NCBI GenBank assembly: GCA_036924085.1 | Contig: JAVGWX010000004.1 | Coordinates: 43,418,793-43,482,792 of the forward strand | Reading direction: 5' to 3' | DNA: 64,000 nucleotides | Source: Ariolimax columbianus | Taxonomy: Eukaryota; Mollusca; Gastropoda; Stylommatophora; Arionidae | Below: more model-generated notes on this DNA | The model's database searches: none | The model's input: only the letters and a program-made list of their open reading frames with translations | What the model was told of the DNA's origin: nothing | How positions within the stretch are numbered: the stretch's first letter is position 1 | DNA letters: not shown here

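Overview
This is an animal nuclear genome window. It carries 26 exons, all on the minus strand, of one giant muscle gene: twitchin, the UNC-22/projectin-type titin-like kinase. The gene runs off both ends of the window. Coding sequence is about 3.6 kb of 64 kb (roughly 5.6%). All 25 introns fit GT-AG and the reading phases join without conflict. The mix of mobile elements (RNase H-bearing LINEs, RTE-sized LINEs, tRNA-derived SINEs) together with the twitchin sequence suggests a lophotrochozoan, most likely a mollusc. That is an inference; no species is claimed.

Gene layout, read N to C (from 64000 down to 31): a partial FN3 domain; two Ig domains, each split over two exons; an FN3 domain and short linker; a complete protein kinase domain over about six exons; the regulatory tail that follows the kinase; an Ig domain; a basic linker with an R-R-A-S-L motif; an Ig domain; a Ser/Thr/Lys-rich linker with two possible splice donors and a skippable 54-nt Ser-rich exon; an Ig domain; and the first half of another Ig. 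The kinase has its glycine loop, ATP-binding lysine, helix-C glutamate, catalytic Asp (His-Leu-Asp form), DFG and APE, so it looks competent. The linkers after the kinase are where molluscan 'catch' muscle is thought to be regulated by PKA phosphorylation.

The introns are a dense, layered record of transposition. At least six insertions have boundaries readable to the base: a full-length 3.2-kb LINE (6871-11140) with a 10-12 bp target duplication; a second LINE nested in its reverse transcriptase (8964-10035, 14-bp duplication); two copies of one tRNA-derived SINE in opposite orientation (23180-23451 and 23960-24221, 11- and 13-bp duplications); a 309-bp non-tRNA SINE (1339-1647, 13-bp duplication); and a 5'-truncated LINE (60231-60550, 11-bp duplication). 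Two piggyBac-type DNA elements (20176-21212 and 41859-42603) are flanked by TTAA and sit inside older repeats whose uninterrupted copies are present elsewhere in the window. Other LINE, SINE and unclassified repeat copies fill much of the rest.

Tandem arrays are also frequent. The most striking is a 40-bp repeat of about 17 apparently identical copies (16241-16915) that grew from a sequence internal to a LINE reading frame. There is no second host gene, no functional tRNA or rRNA gene, no promoter and no transcript end that I can support. I see no bacterial-type system or CRISPR.
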